Of a stretch of 21,296 nucleotides of DNA, positions 7,964 through 14,762 are shown piece after piece. Source of the stretch: 66-474 sp051961995. Its GTDB lineage: Bacteria > Pseudomonadota > Gammaproteobacteria > Xanthomonadales > Rhodanobacteraceae. The notes beneath the pieces were generated by a model. That model searched no databases. It saw nothing but the letters and a program-made list of their open reading frames with translations, and was not told the DNA's origin. The first letter of the stretch is position 1. Each line of letters begins with the position of its first letter. The position numbers and the translations under genes were made by a program. Location of the stretch: contig JBQCCR010000003.1 of the NCBI GenBank assembly GCA_051961995.1, positions 1 to 21,296 on the forward strand, read 5' to 3'.

Positions 7964-9964
7964 GTGGCCAAGGCAGCGAAGTCCTCCAGTACATCCAAGC
8001 AGGCTCAATCGAAACCCAAATCAAAATTGGCAAAGACATCATCGAAGTCGGCACCGTCGAGGCGAGCCAAATCGAAGCCGTCGAGCGTGGACAGGCTCAA
8101 GGCGAAGCCGGCCAAGCCGCTCACTTCCGAGCAGATCGCTTCCGAACAGGATGCGCAGAACAAGGCGCGGCGCATGCGCTCGCAGCCGCAGCAGTGCAAC
8201 CTCGACCTGGGCATCATCGGCAACGGCACCATCAACGCGCTGATTGACGGTCGCGGCCGCATCGCATGGCATTGCGTGCCGGCCTTCGACGGCGATCCTG
8301 TGTTCTGCTCCCTGCTGACGCCGAAAATGGGCGACGCCGGCTTCTTCGATGTCCATCTGGAGAACGAAAAGAGCCACGAGCAGTGGTACGTGGACAACAG
8401 CGCGGTGTTGATCACGCGCCTCACCGCCGAGGACGGCGCGGTGCTGGAGATCACCGACTTTGCGCCGCGCTACAAGCAGCACGGACGCATCTTCCATCCG
8501 ATGCAAATCCTGCGGCGGCTGCGCCCGATCGAAGGCTCGCCGCGCATCAAGATGCGGTTGCGCCCGCTCACCGGCTACGGCGCGCGCGTTCCCGAGCGCA
8601 CTTTCGGCTCCAACCACTTGCGCTACATGCTCGACCCGCTGGTGCTGCGCGTCACCACCGACGCACAGCTGCCGATGCTGCGCGACGAGTTGCCATTCCT
8701 GCTGGACGGCGACGTGCACATCGTGATGGGCACGGATGAAACCCTGCACGAATCACCGGAGCATTATTTCCGCGAAGCGCTGGACGCGACGCTGGATCAC
8801 TGGCACGAGTGGTCGCGCTATCTCTCGATCCCGGCCGAATGGCAGGACGCGGTGATCCGCGCCGCGATCACCCTGAAGCTGTGCCAGTACGAAGGCACCG
8901 GCGCGATCGTGGCGGCGATGACCACTTCGATTCCGGAAGCGCCGGACACCGTGCGCACCTGGGATTACCGCTACTGCTGGCCGCGCGATGCGGCGCTGTC
9001 GGTGCGCGCGCTGAATCGCTTGAGCGCGACCAGGAGCATGGAAGAGTACATGCGCTACATCTTCAACCTTGCGGTGAAGGACGAGGCGATGGCGCCGGTG
9101 TACGGCATCCATTTCCAGGACGAGTTGCCCGAGCGCAAGGAAACCCATCTGGAAGGCTATCGCGGCATGGGCCCGGTGCGGGTCGGCAACGAAGCCTGGA
9201 AGCAGCAGCAGAACGACATCTACGGCAGCGTGGTGCTGGCCGCGACCCAGATGTTCTTCGACAGGCGGCTGGTCACGCCCGGCGACGAGAACGCGTTCAA
9301 GCGACTGGAGCGCTGCGGCGAAGCCGCCTACAGGCTGTTCGATCAGCCCGATGCCGGTTTGTGGGAATTGCGCGGTCGCAAGTCCGTGCACACCTATTCG
9401 GCGGTGATGTGCTGGGTGGCCTGCGACCGGCTGGCGCGCATCGCCGGCCGGCTGGAGCTGGAGGAACGCGCGCGCTTCTGGCATCGCCGGGCCGATCGCA
9501 TCCGCAGCACGGTGCTGAAGCACGCGGTGCATCCGGACGGCTACTTCGTGGAGTCGTTCGGCAGCGAGGATCTGGACGCCAGCCTGCTGCTGCTGGAAGG
9601 TCTGCGTTTCGTCAGCGCGGATGACCCGTGTTTCATCAAGACGGTGGAAATGGTCGGCGAGAAGTTGATGCGCGACGGTTTCCTGCTGCGCTATGCCAAG
9701 CCGGATGATTTCGGCGCGCCGCAGACCAGCTTCACCATCTGCAACTTCTGGTACGTGGAGGCGCTGGTGGCGATCGGCCGCACCGCCGATGCGCGGCGGC
9801 TGTTCGAAAAGTTGCTCGCGATGCGTAATCCGCTCGGGCTGCTGTCGGAGGATCTCGATCCCGAAACCGGCGAGCTGTGGGGCAATTTCCCGCAAACCTA
9901 TTCGATGGTCGGCCTGATCAATGCCGCGCGTTCGCTCTCGACCAAGTGGAGCGATGTCCTGTGA
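7964..9964 (+). CDS. Glycoside hydrolase family 15 protein (glucoamylase / trehalase-like)
   Basis: A 666-residue predicted inverting alpha-glucosidase with an (alpha/alpha)6 catalytic barrel. The GTG start at 7964 follows AAGGAG by six bases. A longer in-frame ATG at 7880 lies inside a repeat and is rejected. Residues 1-55 are a Lys/Ser/Ala-rich, very basic tail with no hydrophobic core, so this is not a signal peptide and the enzyme is probably cytoplasmic. Family motifs: LGIIGNGTINALID at about 83-96 (N-terminal beta-sandwich), WDYRYCWPRDA from Trp333, HLEGYRGMGPVRVGN followed by QQNDIYG in the middle, and LLSEDLDPETGELWGNFPQ near the end, where Glu629 fits the catalytic base. It overlaps otsA by 4 bases (GTGA), so the two are translationally coupled. 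GH15 includes glucoamylases, glucodextranases and bacterial trehalases. The context favours a substrate in trehalose or alpha-glucan turnover, but sequence alone does not settle it. Confidence 0.9.
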   Translation: MAKAAKSSSTSKQAQSKPKSKLAKTSSKSAPSRRAKSKPSSVDRLKAKPAKPLTSEQIASEQDAQNKARRMRSQPQQCNLDLGIIGNGTINALIDGRGRIAWHCVPAFDGDPVFCSLLTPKMGDAGFFDVHLENEKSHEQWYVDNSAVLITRLTAEDGAVLEITDFAPRYKQHGRIFHPMQILRRLRPIEGSPRIKMRLRPLTGYGARVPERTFGSNHLRYMLDPLVLRVTTDAQLPMLRDELPFLLDGDVHIVMGTDETLHESPEHYFREALDATLDHWHEWSRYLSIPAEWQDAVIRAAITLKLCQYEGTGAIVAAMTTSIPEAPDTVRTWDYRYCWPRDAALSVRALNRLSATRSMEEYMRYIFNLAVKDEAMAPVYGIHFQDELPERKETHLEGYRGMGPVRVGNEAWKQQQNDIYGSVVLAATQMFFDRRLVTPGDENAFKRLERCGEAAYRLFDQPDAGLWELRGRKSVHTYSAVMCWVACDRLARIAGRLELEERARFWHRRADRIRSTVLKHAVHPDGYFVESFGSEDLDASLLLLEGLRFVSADDPCFIKTVEMVGEKLMRDGFLLRYAKPDDFGAPQTSFTICNFWYVEALVAIGRTADARRLFEKLLAMRNPLGLLSEDLDPETGELWGNFPQTYSMVGLINAARSLSTKWSDVL

Positions 9965-11343
9965 ATCAGCCTGCCGTCAATCGGCTGGTCGTGGTCTCCA
10001 ATCGCGTGGCGCTTCCCAAGGAAGCGCGTGCAGGCGGACTGGCAGCGGCGATGGATGCGGCGCTTTCCGAAACCGGTGGACTGTGGTTCGGCTGGAGCGG
10101 CCGGATCGTGCAGGCGAACGCGCGCGAGTTGCGCCAGCAGCGCGAAGGCGCGATCGAATACGCGCTGCTGGACCTCACCCGCGCCGAATACGACGCCTAC
10201 TACCTCGGGTTCTCCAATCGCACGCTATGGCCGTTGTTGCACTTCCAGCCCAACCTGATTGACTACAGCCGCGAGCAGCACGCGATGTATGTCGAAGTCA
10301 ACCAGATGTTCGCGCAGCAGCTAGCGCCGCTGCTGCGCCCGGACGACCGCATCTGGATACACGACTATCACCTGATCCCGCTGGGCGCGGAGCTGCGCAA
10401 GCTCGGCGTGGCCGCCCGCATCGGGTTCTTCCTGCACGTGCCGCTGCCGCCGGCGCAGTTGCTCTCGACCCTGCCCGGCCACGAGGAACTGTTCGCAAGT
10501 TTCGGCGCCTACGACCTGGTCGGCTTGCAAACGCACGAGGATCTGCGCGCCTTGCACGATTACATGCGCCAGGAACTCCATGCGGCAATCGGCGCGAAAG
10601 GCCGCGTGACCATGCGCGACGGCCGCAGCTTCAGGAGCGCGGCCTTTCCGATCAGCGTGGATGCCGAGCGCATCGCCAAGCAGGCCGCGGCGGCGGTGCG
10701 CAGCGCCGCCAGCGAGCGGCTGCACGGCAGCCTCGAAGGCCGCGCGATGGCGATCGGCATTGATCGCCTCGACTATTCCAAAGGCCTGCCGAAACGTTTC
10801 GAGGCGTTCGGTCATTTCCTGCAGATGCATCCGCACTGGCGCGCCAAGGTTTCGTTCCTGCAGATCGCGCCGCCCTCGCGCCAGGAGGTGCCGGAGTACC
10901 GCGAACTGCGCACCCGGCTGGAGCGCCTGGCCGGCGCCATCAACGGCCGCTACGCGGAACCGGACTGGGTGCCGATCCGCTACGTCAACCGCAGTTTTCG
11001 CCATGCCACGCTCGCGGGCTTCTGCCGGATGGCGAAACTCGCGCTGGTGACGCCCCTGCGCGACGGCATGAACCTGGTCGCCAAGGAGTACGTGGCCGCG
11101 CAATCGCCGCAGGATCCCGGCGTGCTGGTGCTTTCGCATTTCGCCGGCGCGGCACGCGAATTGGACGGCGCGCTGTGCGTCAATCCCTACGATACCGACG
11201 AACTGGTCGGCGCGATCGCGCGCGGATTGACCATGCCCCTGCACGAACGGCGCGAGCGCTGGCATGTGATGTTCGAGTACCTGCAGAGGCACGACATCAC
11301 CGCGTGGCGCAAGAACTTCCTCGCCGCACTGGATGCCGCGTGA
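9961..11343 (+). CDS. otsA: Trehalose-6-phosphate synthase OtsA
   Basis: A 460-residue GT20 glycosyltransferase that joins UDP-glucose and glucose 6-phosphate to make trehalose 6-phosphate in the cytoplasm. The GTG start at 9961 overlaps the GH15 stop (GTGA). An upstream in-frame ATG at 9877 lies wholly inside the GH15 gene and is rejected. Motifs: VVSNRVALP at the N-terminus, GGLWFGWSG at about 39-47 for the donor loop, IHDYHLIP at 133-140, GFFLHVPLPP shortly after, DRLDYSKGLPKR at about 268-279 with phosphate-contacting Arg269 and Lys274, and TPLRDGMNLVAKEYVA for the donor-binding end. Length and all motifs match E. coli OtsA. The usual otsBA pairing is interrupted by the GH15 gene. A strong inverted repeat lies 8 bases after the stop and may end the transcript. 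Confidence 0.97.
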   Translation: MNQPAVNRLVVVSNRVALPKEARAGGLAAAMDAALSETGGLWFGWSGRIVQANARELRQQREGAIEYALLDLTRAEYDAYYLGFSNRTLWPLLHFQPNLIDYSREQHAMYVEVNQMFAQQLAPLLRPDDRIWIHDYHLIPLGAELRKLGVAARIGFFLHVPLPPAQLLSTLPGHEELFASFGAYDLVGLQTHEDLRALHDYMRQELHAAIGAKGRVTMRDGRSFRSAAFPISVDAERIAKQAAAAVRSAASERLHGSLEGRAMAIGIDRLDYSKGLPKRFEAFGHFLQMHPHWRAKVSFLQIAPPSRQEVPEYRELRTRLERLAGAINGRYAEPDWVPIRYVNRSFRHATLAGFCRMAKLALVTPLRDGMNLVAKEYVAAQSPQDPGVLVLSHFAGAARELDGALCVNPYDTDELVGAIARGLTMPLHERRERWHVMFEYLQRHDITAWRKNFLAALDAA

Positions 11344-11350
11344 AATGTCA

Positions 11351-11422
11351 CCGTTCGTCCCGAGGCATCGAACGACGAATGGCCTCGAGCGCCGTTCGTG
11401 GCTGATGCCTCGCCACGAACGG
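11351..11422. repeat. REP-like inverted repeat, copy 3, between convergent otsA and sulfotransferase genes
   Basis: The left arm at 11351-11369 (CCGTTCGTCCCGAGGCATC) and the right arm at 11404-11422 pair at 16 of 19 positions. The only mismatches form a 3-base internal bulge. The loop is 34 bases and contains another CCGTTCGTG. It sits between two convergent stops and may act as a two-way transcription barrier, though no U-tract follows on either strand. Confidence 0.65.
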
Positions 11423-11429
11423 AATTCCG

Positions 11430-12350
11430 CTACATCCAGTGCGACAGGTCGCGTCCGATCAGCGTGGCCAGCTGCTGCACCTCAGGCCGGAACGTCGCGC
11501 GCAGTTCCAGATCGCGCGGGTCCGGCTTCGCGCGCGCGTTGTCCACCTTGCGTACGCCCGAAATGAACTGCCGTCGCACGCTGTAAGGAAACAACGTGCT
11601 CGCCACCCGCTTCAGCGCGGGCTGCTGGTAAGCCGCGGTGATGAACCGCTCCAGCACGCCGCGCGGCGGTGCCTCGTTGTGGACGCGGAATTCCGGCAGG
11701 AAATCCTGATCCACCCCGAGGAAGGCCAGCACCTCGCGATACGTCTCTGCCGGCCGTTGGATCAAATCCTCCAGCAGCAACACTTTCACGCGATCGCGGC
11801 CGAAGGTGTCGAGCCAACGCTGCACGTGCGGCGCATATTTGGCGTTGCCGCTGTAATCCAGCCACGCGCGGATGCCGCGCGGCGGCATGCGGCGGCCCAT
11901 GCGCCGGTCGTCGCTGGCCGAAACCGCCGCGTGGAAATCGGCGATGTCCTCGCGATCCGAGCGCATCATGTGGTTGTAGTTGGAACGCATCTGATCCAGC
12001 GGCGGGCGCAGCAGGATCAGGATGCGCGCCTGCGGCGAGAACGCCTTGATGCGATCGGGCGCGACCTTCGAATAGAGGTAATAAGTGGACGCCTCGCCGC
12101 GCCAGGGGTAGTTCCCGCTGCCGGCGTAAAGCGCGAGGTAGGCCTGTTCATCCCGTACGGAAAGTTCCGGCGGCAGCAGGTCGGGGCAGAAGAACGCCGG
12201 CTCCTTGAACCGCCAGTTCACCTTCGCGTCGCTGGAGGACGGGAAAAAGATCTGCGGATGCTGCCGCAGGTATTCGTACAGCGAAGTCGTGCCGCACTTC
12301 GCCGCGCCGACCAGGAACAGGTTGGGTCGGATATCCGTGCTCGCTTGCAT
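11430..12350 (-). CDS. PAPS-dependent sulfotransferase domain protein
   Basis: A 306-residue predicted cytosolic sulfotransferase that moves sulfate from PAPS to an unknown acceptor. The ATG at 12350 follows GGAGGGAG at about 3 bases, a strong ribosome site. The 5'-phosphosulfate-binding loop is FLVGAAKCGTTSLYEYL near the N-terminus, with Lys18 in the place of the catalytic lysine. The 3'-phosphate-binding element is ILILLRPPLDQMRSNYNHM, with the family Arg and Ser. A PDRI segment before it and FLGVDQDFLPEF later fit the heparan-type Sulfotransfer_1 fold. There is no signal peptide and no membrane anchor, unlike Golgi homologues. A possible -10 (TATGAT, minus strand 12403-12398) lies about 45 bases upstream. 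The cysNC/cysD genes at the far end of the window make its donor. The acceptor could be a glycan, lipid or small metabolite. Confidence 0.88.
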   Translation of the reverse strand: MQASTDIRPNLFLVGAAKCGTTSLYEYLRQHPQIFFPSSSDAKVNWRFKEPAFFCPDLLPPELSVRDEQAYLALYAGSGNYPWRGEASTYYLYSKVAPDRIKAFSPQARILILLRPPLDQMRSNYNHMMRSDREDIADFHAAVSASDDRRMGRRMPPRGIRAWLDYSGNAKYAPHVQRWLDTFGRDRVKVLLLEDLIQRPAETYREVLAFLGVDQDFLPEFRVHNEAPPRGVLERFITAAYQQPALKRVASTLFPYSVRRQFISGVRKVDNARAKPDPRDLELRATFRPEVQQLATLIGRDLSHWM

Positions 12351-12550
12351 TGACTCCCTCCATGGATTCGCCGGGCCGCTTCCTGCAGCCGGAGATCATC
12401 ATACGTCAGAGCACCCGGTCCACTTCGTGAGCCCGCGTTCACGGTGTTCAGGTCCCGTTGGCTTACCGCACAGGACCCGCGTAGATCGGTCACGCCGCTT
12501 TTGTTCGCGCGAAACGATCGAGCAAGAGCCGCGGGTCTTCCTTCGACTGA

Positions 12551-12724
12551 ATACGCTACGCCGATGCCGTCCCGTACAAGCGGGTGAGCGCGAATGTCGA
12601 GCCGATCAAGCGGGGGCCGGCGCCGAAGATTCAGCAGCAACTGGAGCGGCTAAGCCAACTCCCGCGCGCACGCCAGCGCGTGGTCAGTGAAGTGCTCGAT
12701 TCCCTGCTCGCGCAATCGCGCTGA
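12551..12724 (+). pseudogene. C-terminal remnant of an XRE-type regulator
   Basis: The frame ending at TGA 12722-12724 encodes a Lys/Arg-rich tail, with RGPAPKIQQQLERLSQLP followed by RARQRVVSEVLDSLLAQ. This resembles the end of phage-type XRE/Cro-CI regulators, where a Gly-Pro-x-x-K-hydrophobic-QQQLE helix is followed by a second helix ending in LLAQ. A stop at 12548-12550 closes the frame just upstream, and no helix-turn-helix is found in any frame nearby, so the DNA-binding half is missing. A matching terminator hairpin follows 23 bases later. The family call is by pattern memory only. Confidence 0.45.
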
Positions 12725-12747
12725 CGCAATCGCAACCGCAGAAACGA

Positions 12748-12772
12748 ACAAGGCCCGCACTGCGGGCCTTGT
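12748..12772 (+). terminator. Rho-independent-type terminator hairpin after the regulator remnant
   Basis: ACAAGGCCCGC at 12748-12758 and GCGGGCCTTGT at 12762-12772 form a perfect 11-bp stem with a 3-base loop. The T-tract after it is weak (CATTTGCT). It lies 23 bases after the stop of the regulator remnant and was probably that gene's terminator. Confidence 0.7.
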
Positions 12773-12808
12773 CATTTGCTGGGTTGTCAGCCAGCCCACG
12801 CGAGCTAT

Positions 12809-12907
12809 CTTAATTACCTCCGTCCCCTTTAAGTCCCACCAACGCGCCCGGGGAGTCTGTCGGCGAAAGCCGCCAGCCATAGGACTCGGCTTAATTACCT
12901 CCGTCCC
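12809..12907 (-). repeat. REP/RAYT-like element: two 18-bp direct repeats flanking a small hairpin
   Basis: CTTAATTACCTCCGTCCC occurs at 12809-12826 and again, identical, at 12890-12907. On the minus strand each copy reads GGGACGGAGGTAATTAAG and is preceded by an A-rich tract. Between them is a GAAA-tetraloop hairpin, CGGC-GAAA-GCCG at 12861-12872, inside an outer GAGTC/GACTC pairing at 12853-12857 and 12883-12887. Short repeats of this type often accompany REP-associated Y1 transposases in Xanthomonadales; none is encoded here, so this would be a non-autonomous copy. Confidence 0.6.
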
Positions 12908-13442
12908 TCTTTTTGGGGCTCTCGTCTCCCCGCCCTCGTTCACGTCTTTGCCCACAAAAAATGCCACAATTTCCGCGCAACAGAAAATCCGTTTCGCTTC
13001 CACCTTCCACTTGTCGGATCACTAAAATACCGTTCAACGGTGAGTAGTTAACGGAAGTCTCCCGACCGTCTGAATCTTCGCATGATATCTCGTAACTATT
13101 CGCAGCTGTCAACATCCTCGCCTTGCACGACATACCATCGTGTTTCCATTCGTGACCCTTAATCGTGACTGGAACAGCAATACTTAACGGGCCCGACAAA
13201 CAGTAATACGATGAATCAGTGCAGTCATTGAAATACCCAGCAAACTCAGACGAAGATTCCACGTTCGCAGAACGCTTGTCTTGAAAACTCATCCAATGAG
13301 TGCGGAAATTAAACACCATAGCGCGTTGATCAGTCGTCGCGTCGTAGATGCAACCCACTGGATTATAGTCAGACATCGTAGCACAGGCATTTAATGCCAA
13401 TAGAAGCAAGCACACGGGAACTAAGCATGCGCCACTTCTCAT
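12891..13442 (-). CDS. Cys-rich lipoprotein, candidate immunity protein for the adjacent RHS tip
   Basis: A 183-residue predicted lipoprotein. The signal peptide MRSGACLVPVCLLLLALNAC carries a lipobox (LNAC) with the lipidated Cys at 20. Ala at +2 gives no inner-membrane retention signal. The mature part has at least seven cysteines (GCIYD, NDCTDSSYYC, MSCKA, EISCED, GNCGIFC), suggesting disulfide bonds in the periplasm. The ATG at 13442 lies 3 bases after the RHS stop codon, and its ribosome site AAAGGA overlaps the last RHS codons, so the two are probably co-translated. That arrangement is typical of toxin-immunity pairs. Base use is visibly AT-richer than the flanking housekeeping genes. 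The last five codons (RDGGN) and the TAA lie in a REP-like repeat, so the native C-terminus may have been replaced. I recognise no family. The immunity role is inferred from position and predicted location. Confidence 0.6.
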   Translation of the reverse strand: MRSGACLVPVCLLLLALNACATMSDYNPVGCIYDATTDQRAMVFNFRTHWMSFQDKRSANVESSSEFAGYFNDCTDSSYYCLSGPLSIAVPVTIKGHEWKHDGMSCKARMLTAANSYEISCEDSDGRETSVNYSPLNGILVIRQVEGGSETDFLLRGNCGIFCGQRRERGRGDESPKKRDGGN

Positions 13443-13445
13443 CGC

Positions 13446-13967
13446 TCAATCCTTTGGGTCGAAAAGGTAGTTACTTGCTGCATCGTATGGCAACACATGG
13501 TCCTTCCCAAACGTCGGGTCTGACTTGTATAGAGGCAGCATAGCCTTGTCGCCTGGTAGTTCATGAATCCCTTCATGTATGAAGGTAGCGCTAAGATCGT
13601 GATCCACACCCGTCGTCGGATTATGGCTGAGCGCATACGAGTCGATGGTTGTCACCGGGTGACCGTGCTCACCAAATTTTGGCGTGAGACCGCCGCCCAA
13701 GGTTGACGCGCGGTCGGTATTACCAGAAGCATTTATTTTGGTCTTCACTATCGCTCCGATGAGCGCCTTCCCAACCGCCCCCGCGCTCGCCTCAACTGTG
13801 TGCCCGCGAACAGTTATCGCAACTTTTACATCAGGATGCGCCATGAGGTGATTGACGGCGTTTGTGTAAGCTTTGTTTACCTCCGCTATCTGCGCCTTCG
13901 TAAATTTCCCGCTGTTCTCGTCCACAGTGCAGTCATAGCTTCCTTTTCCGACAGATTTGCACGTCGT
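13446..13967 (-). other. RHS variable tip: putative zinc metallopeptidase toxin domain (HEGIH)
   Basis: This is the C-terminal domain of the RHS fragment, after the DPTG boundary. It contains ATFIHEGIHELPGD, with an HExxH zinc-peptidase motif at 13563-13577 (His396, Glu397 and His400 if counted from the ATG at 14762). The preceding hydrophobic-polar helix and the following PGD and DHVLPYD could supply the third zinc ligand, which I cannot assign. Earlier residues are Lys/Ala/Thr-rich (AQIAEVNKAYTNAVNHL). Metallopeptidase tips are a known class among polymorphic toxins; I cannot match this one to a named family. Confidence 0.55.
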
Positions 13968-14762
13968 TCCGGTCGGATCAATATACCGATAGGGATTGTC
14001 ATTGGCATACCAATACCGGTTGAAGTTGGCTCCTGTGGTGGCATCCACCCCCACGGGGTCCATGCTGATGAAGCGGGGGATGCGCGGGTCATAGTAGCGC
14101 TGATCCGCGTAGGAGAGGCCCGTGTTGGTGTCGTTGATCTGGCCGGCGTAGCCGGGGCCGTCGTCCAGACTGCCCGATTGCAGGCCGCCCCAAGGCTGGT
14201 AGTAGTTGAAATGATCCGCCCAGGCGTCAGCATTGGTATGCGCCACCTCGCTGCCCAGCGCATCGGTGGTATGCCAGTACACCGGGTGGGTACTGCCCAC
14301 GTTCATCTGCGTCGCGACCAGATGATCGCCCAGATAGAGGTAGGTGTACTGGGTGCCGCCGATCTGGCGATTCGCCATGAACACCGGCTTGCCATCCTTG
14401 CCGTACATCCAGAGGATTTCGCCGAGGCTCGCCGAATCGGCCCGCTGACGCCGACCCCATGCGTCGTAGCGAAACGTTTCGGCATTGACCGAATCCGATC
14501 GCAGCCGGTTCCCATAGTCGAAGGTGTAAGTCTGGCCGTTCTTGCTGGCAAGGTTGCCCTGCGCATCCCAGATTAAAGTGGTGGTTCCATTGGCGCTGTT
14601 GACGATGCTGGTCAGGCGGTTGCTGCCGTCGTAGTTGTATGTGCTGGTACTGCCGCCCACGTGCACGTAACTGCGCAGGTTGTCGGGTCGTAGCTGACCG
14701 TTCCCGTTCCGTTTTGTGTGGCACGTGCTACTGTCTGCGACTTCGAATTTTGCAGCCGCCAT
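13446..14762 (-). CDS. 5'-truncated (orphan) RHS-repeat protein with C-terminal putative toxin domain
   Basis: Only the end of an RHS shell and its variable tip are present. YD-type repeats are clear: STYNYDGSNRLTS, IWDAQGNLASKNGQTYTFDY, FRYDAWGRR, then the RHS end module with GPGYAGQINDTNTGLSYADQ, YYDPRIPRFISMDPVG and NRYWYANDNPYRYIDPTG. After DPTG the sequence changes to an unrelated tip of about 170 residues. RHS-like sequence begins near 14735. Beyond 14762 the frame is only the antisense of the next gene. No N-terminal signal, PAAR domain or full shell exists here. The ATG at 14762 has GGAGG two bases upstream, too close for a normal start. RHS-like residues (TVARATQNGTGTVSYDPTT) also appear in a second frame near 14690-14740, suggesting a frameshift at the truncated end. 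Known full-length RHS proteins cage their toxin tip; this fragment would be an orphan module used for tip exchange, or a decaying relic. Confidence 0.72.
   Translation of the reverse strand: MAAAKFEVADSSTCHTKRNGNGQLRPDNLRSYVHVGGSTSTYNYDGSNRLTSIVNSANGTTTLIWDAQGNLASKNGQTYTFDYGNRLRSDSVNAETFRYDAWGRRQRADSASLGEILWMYGKDGKPVFMANRQIGGTQYTYLYLGDHLVATQMNVGSTHPVYWHTTDALGSEVAHTNADAWADHFNYYQPWGGLQSGSLDDGPGYAGQINDTNTGLSYADQRYYDPRIPRFISMDPVGVDATTGANFNRYWYANDNPYRYIDPTGTTCKSVGKGSYDCTVDENSGKFTKAQIAEVNKAYTNAVNHLMAHPDVKVAITVRGHTVEASAGAVGKALIGAIVKTKINASGNTDRASTLGGGLTPKFGEHGHPVTTIDSYALSHNPTTGVDHDLSATFIHEGIHELPGDKAMLPLYKSDPTFGKDHVLPYDAASNYLFDPKD

Noticed and set aside
8753..9895. A 380-codon minus-strand frame inside the GH15 gene
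   Set aside because: Antisense shadow; the plus strand has unmistakable GH15 motifs over the same bases.
12351..12550. tRNA or attachment site in the gap upstream of the regulator remnant
   Set aside because: No cloverleaf, anticodon arm or CCA-type end could be formed, and no integrase gene is present. Beyond a possible -10 for the sulfotransferase I see nothing there.
12809..12907. CRISPR array, suggested by two identical short repeats
   Set aside because: Only two repeat copies, a spacer too long and itself containing a hairpin, and no cas genes.
12650..13003. A 117-codon minus-strand frame over the repeats, with GTEVIK appearing twice
   Set aside because: The repeated peptide is simply the translation of the 18-bp direct repeat. 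The frame has no other protein-like features.
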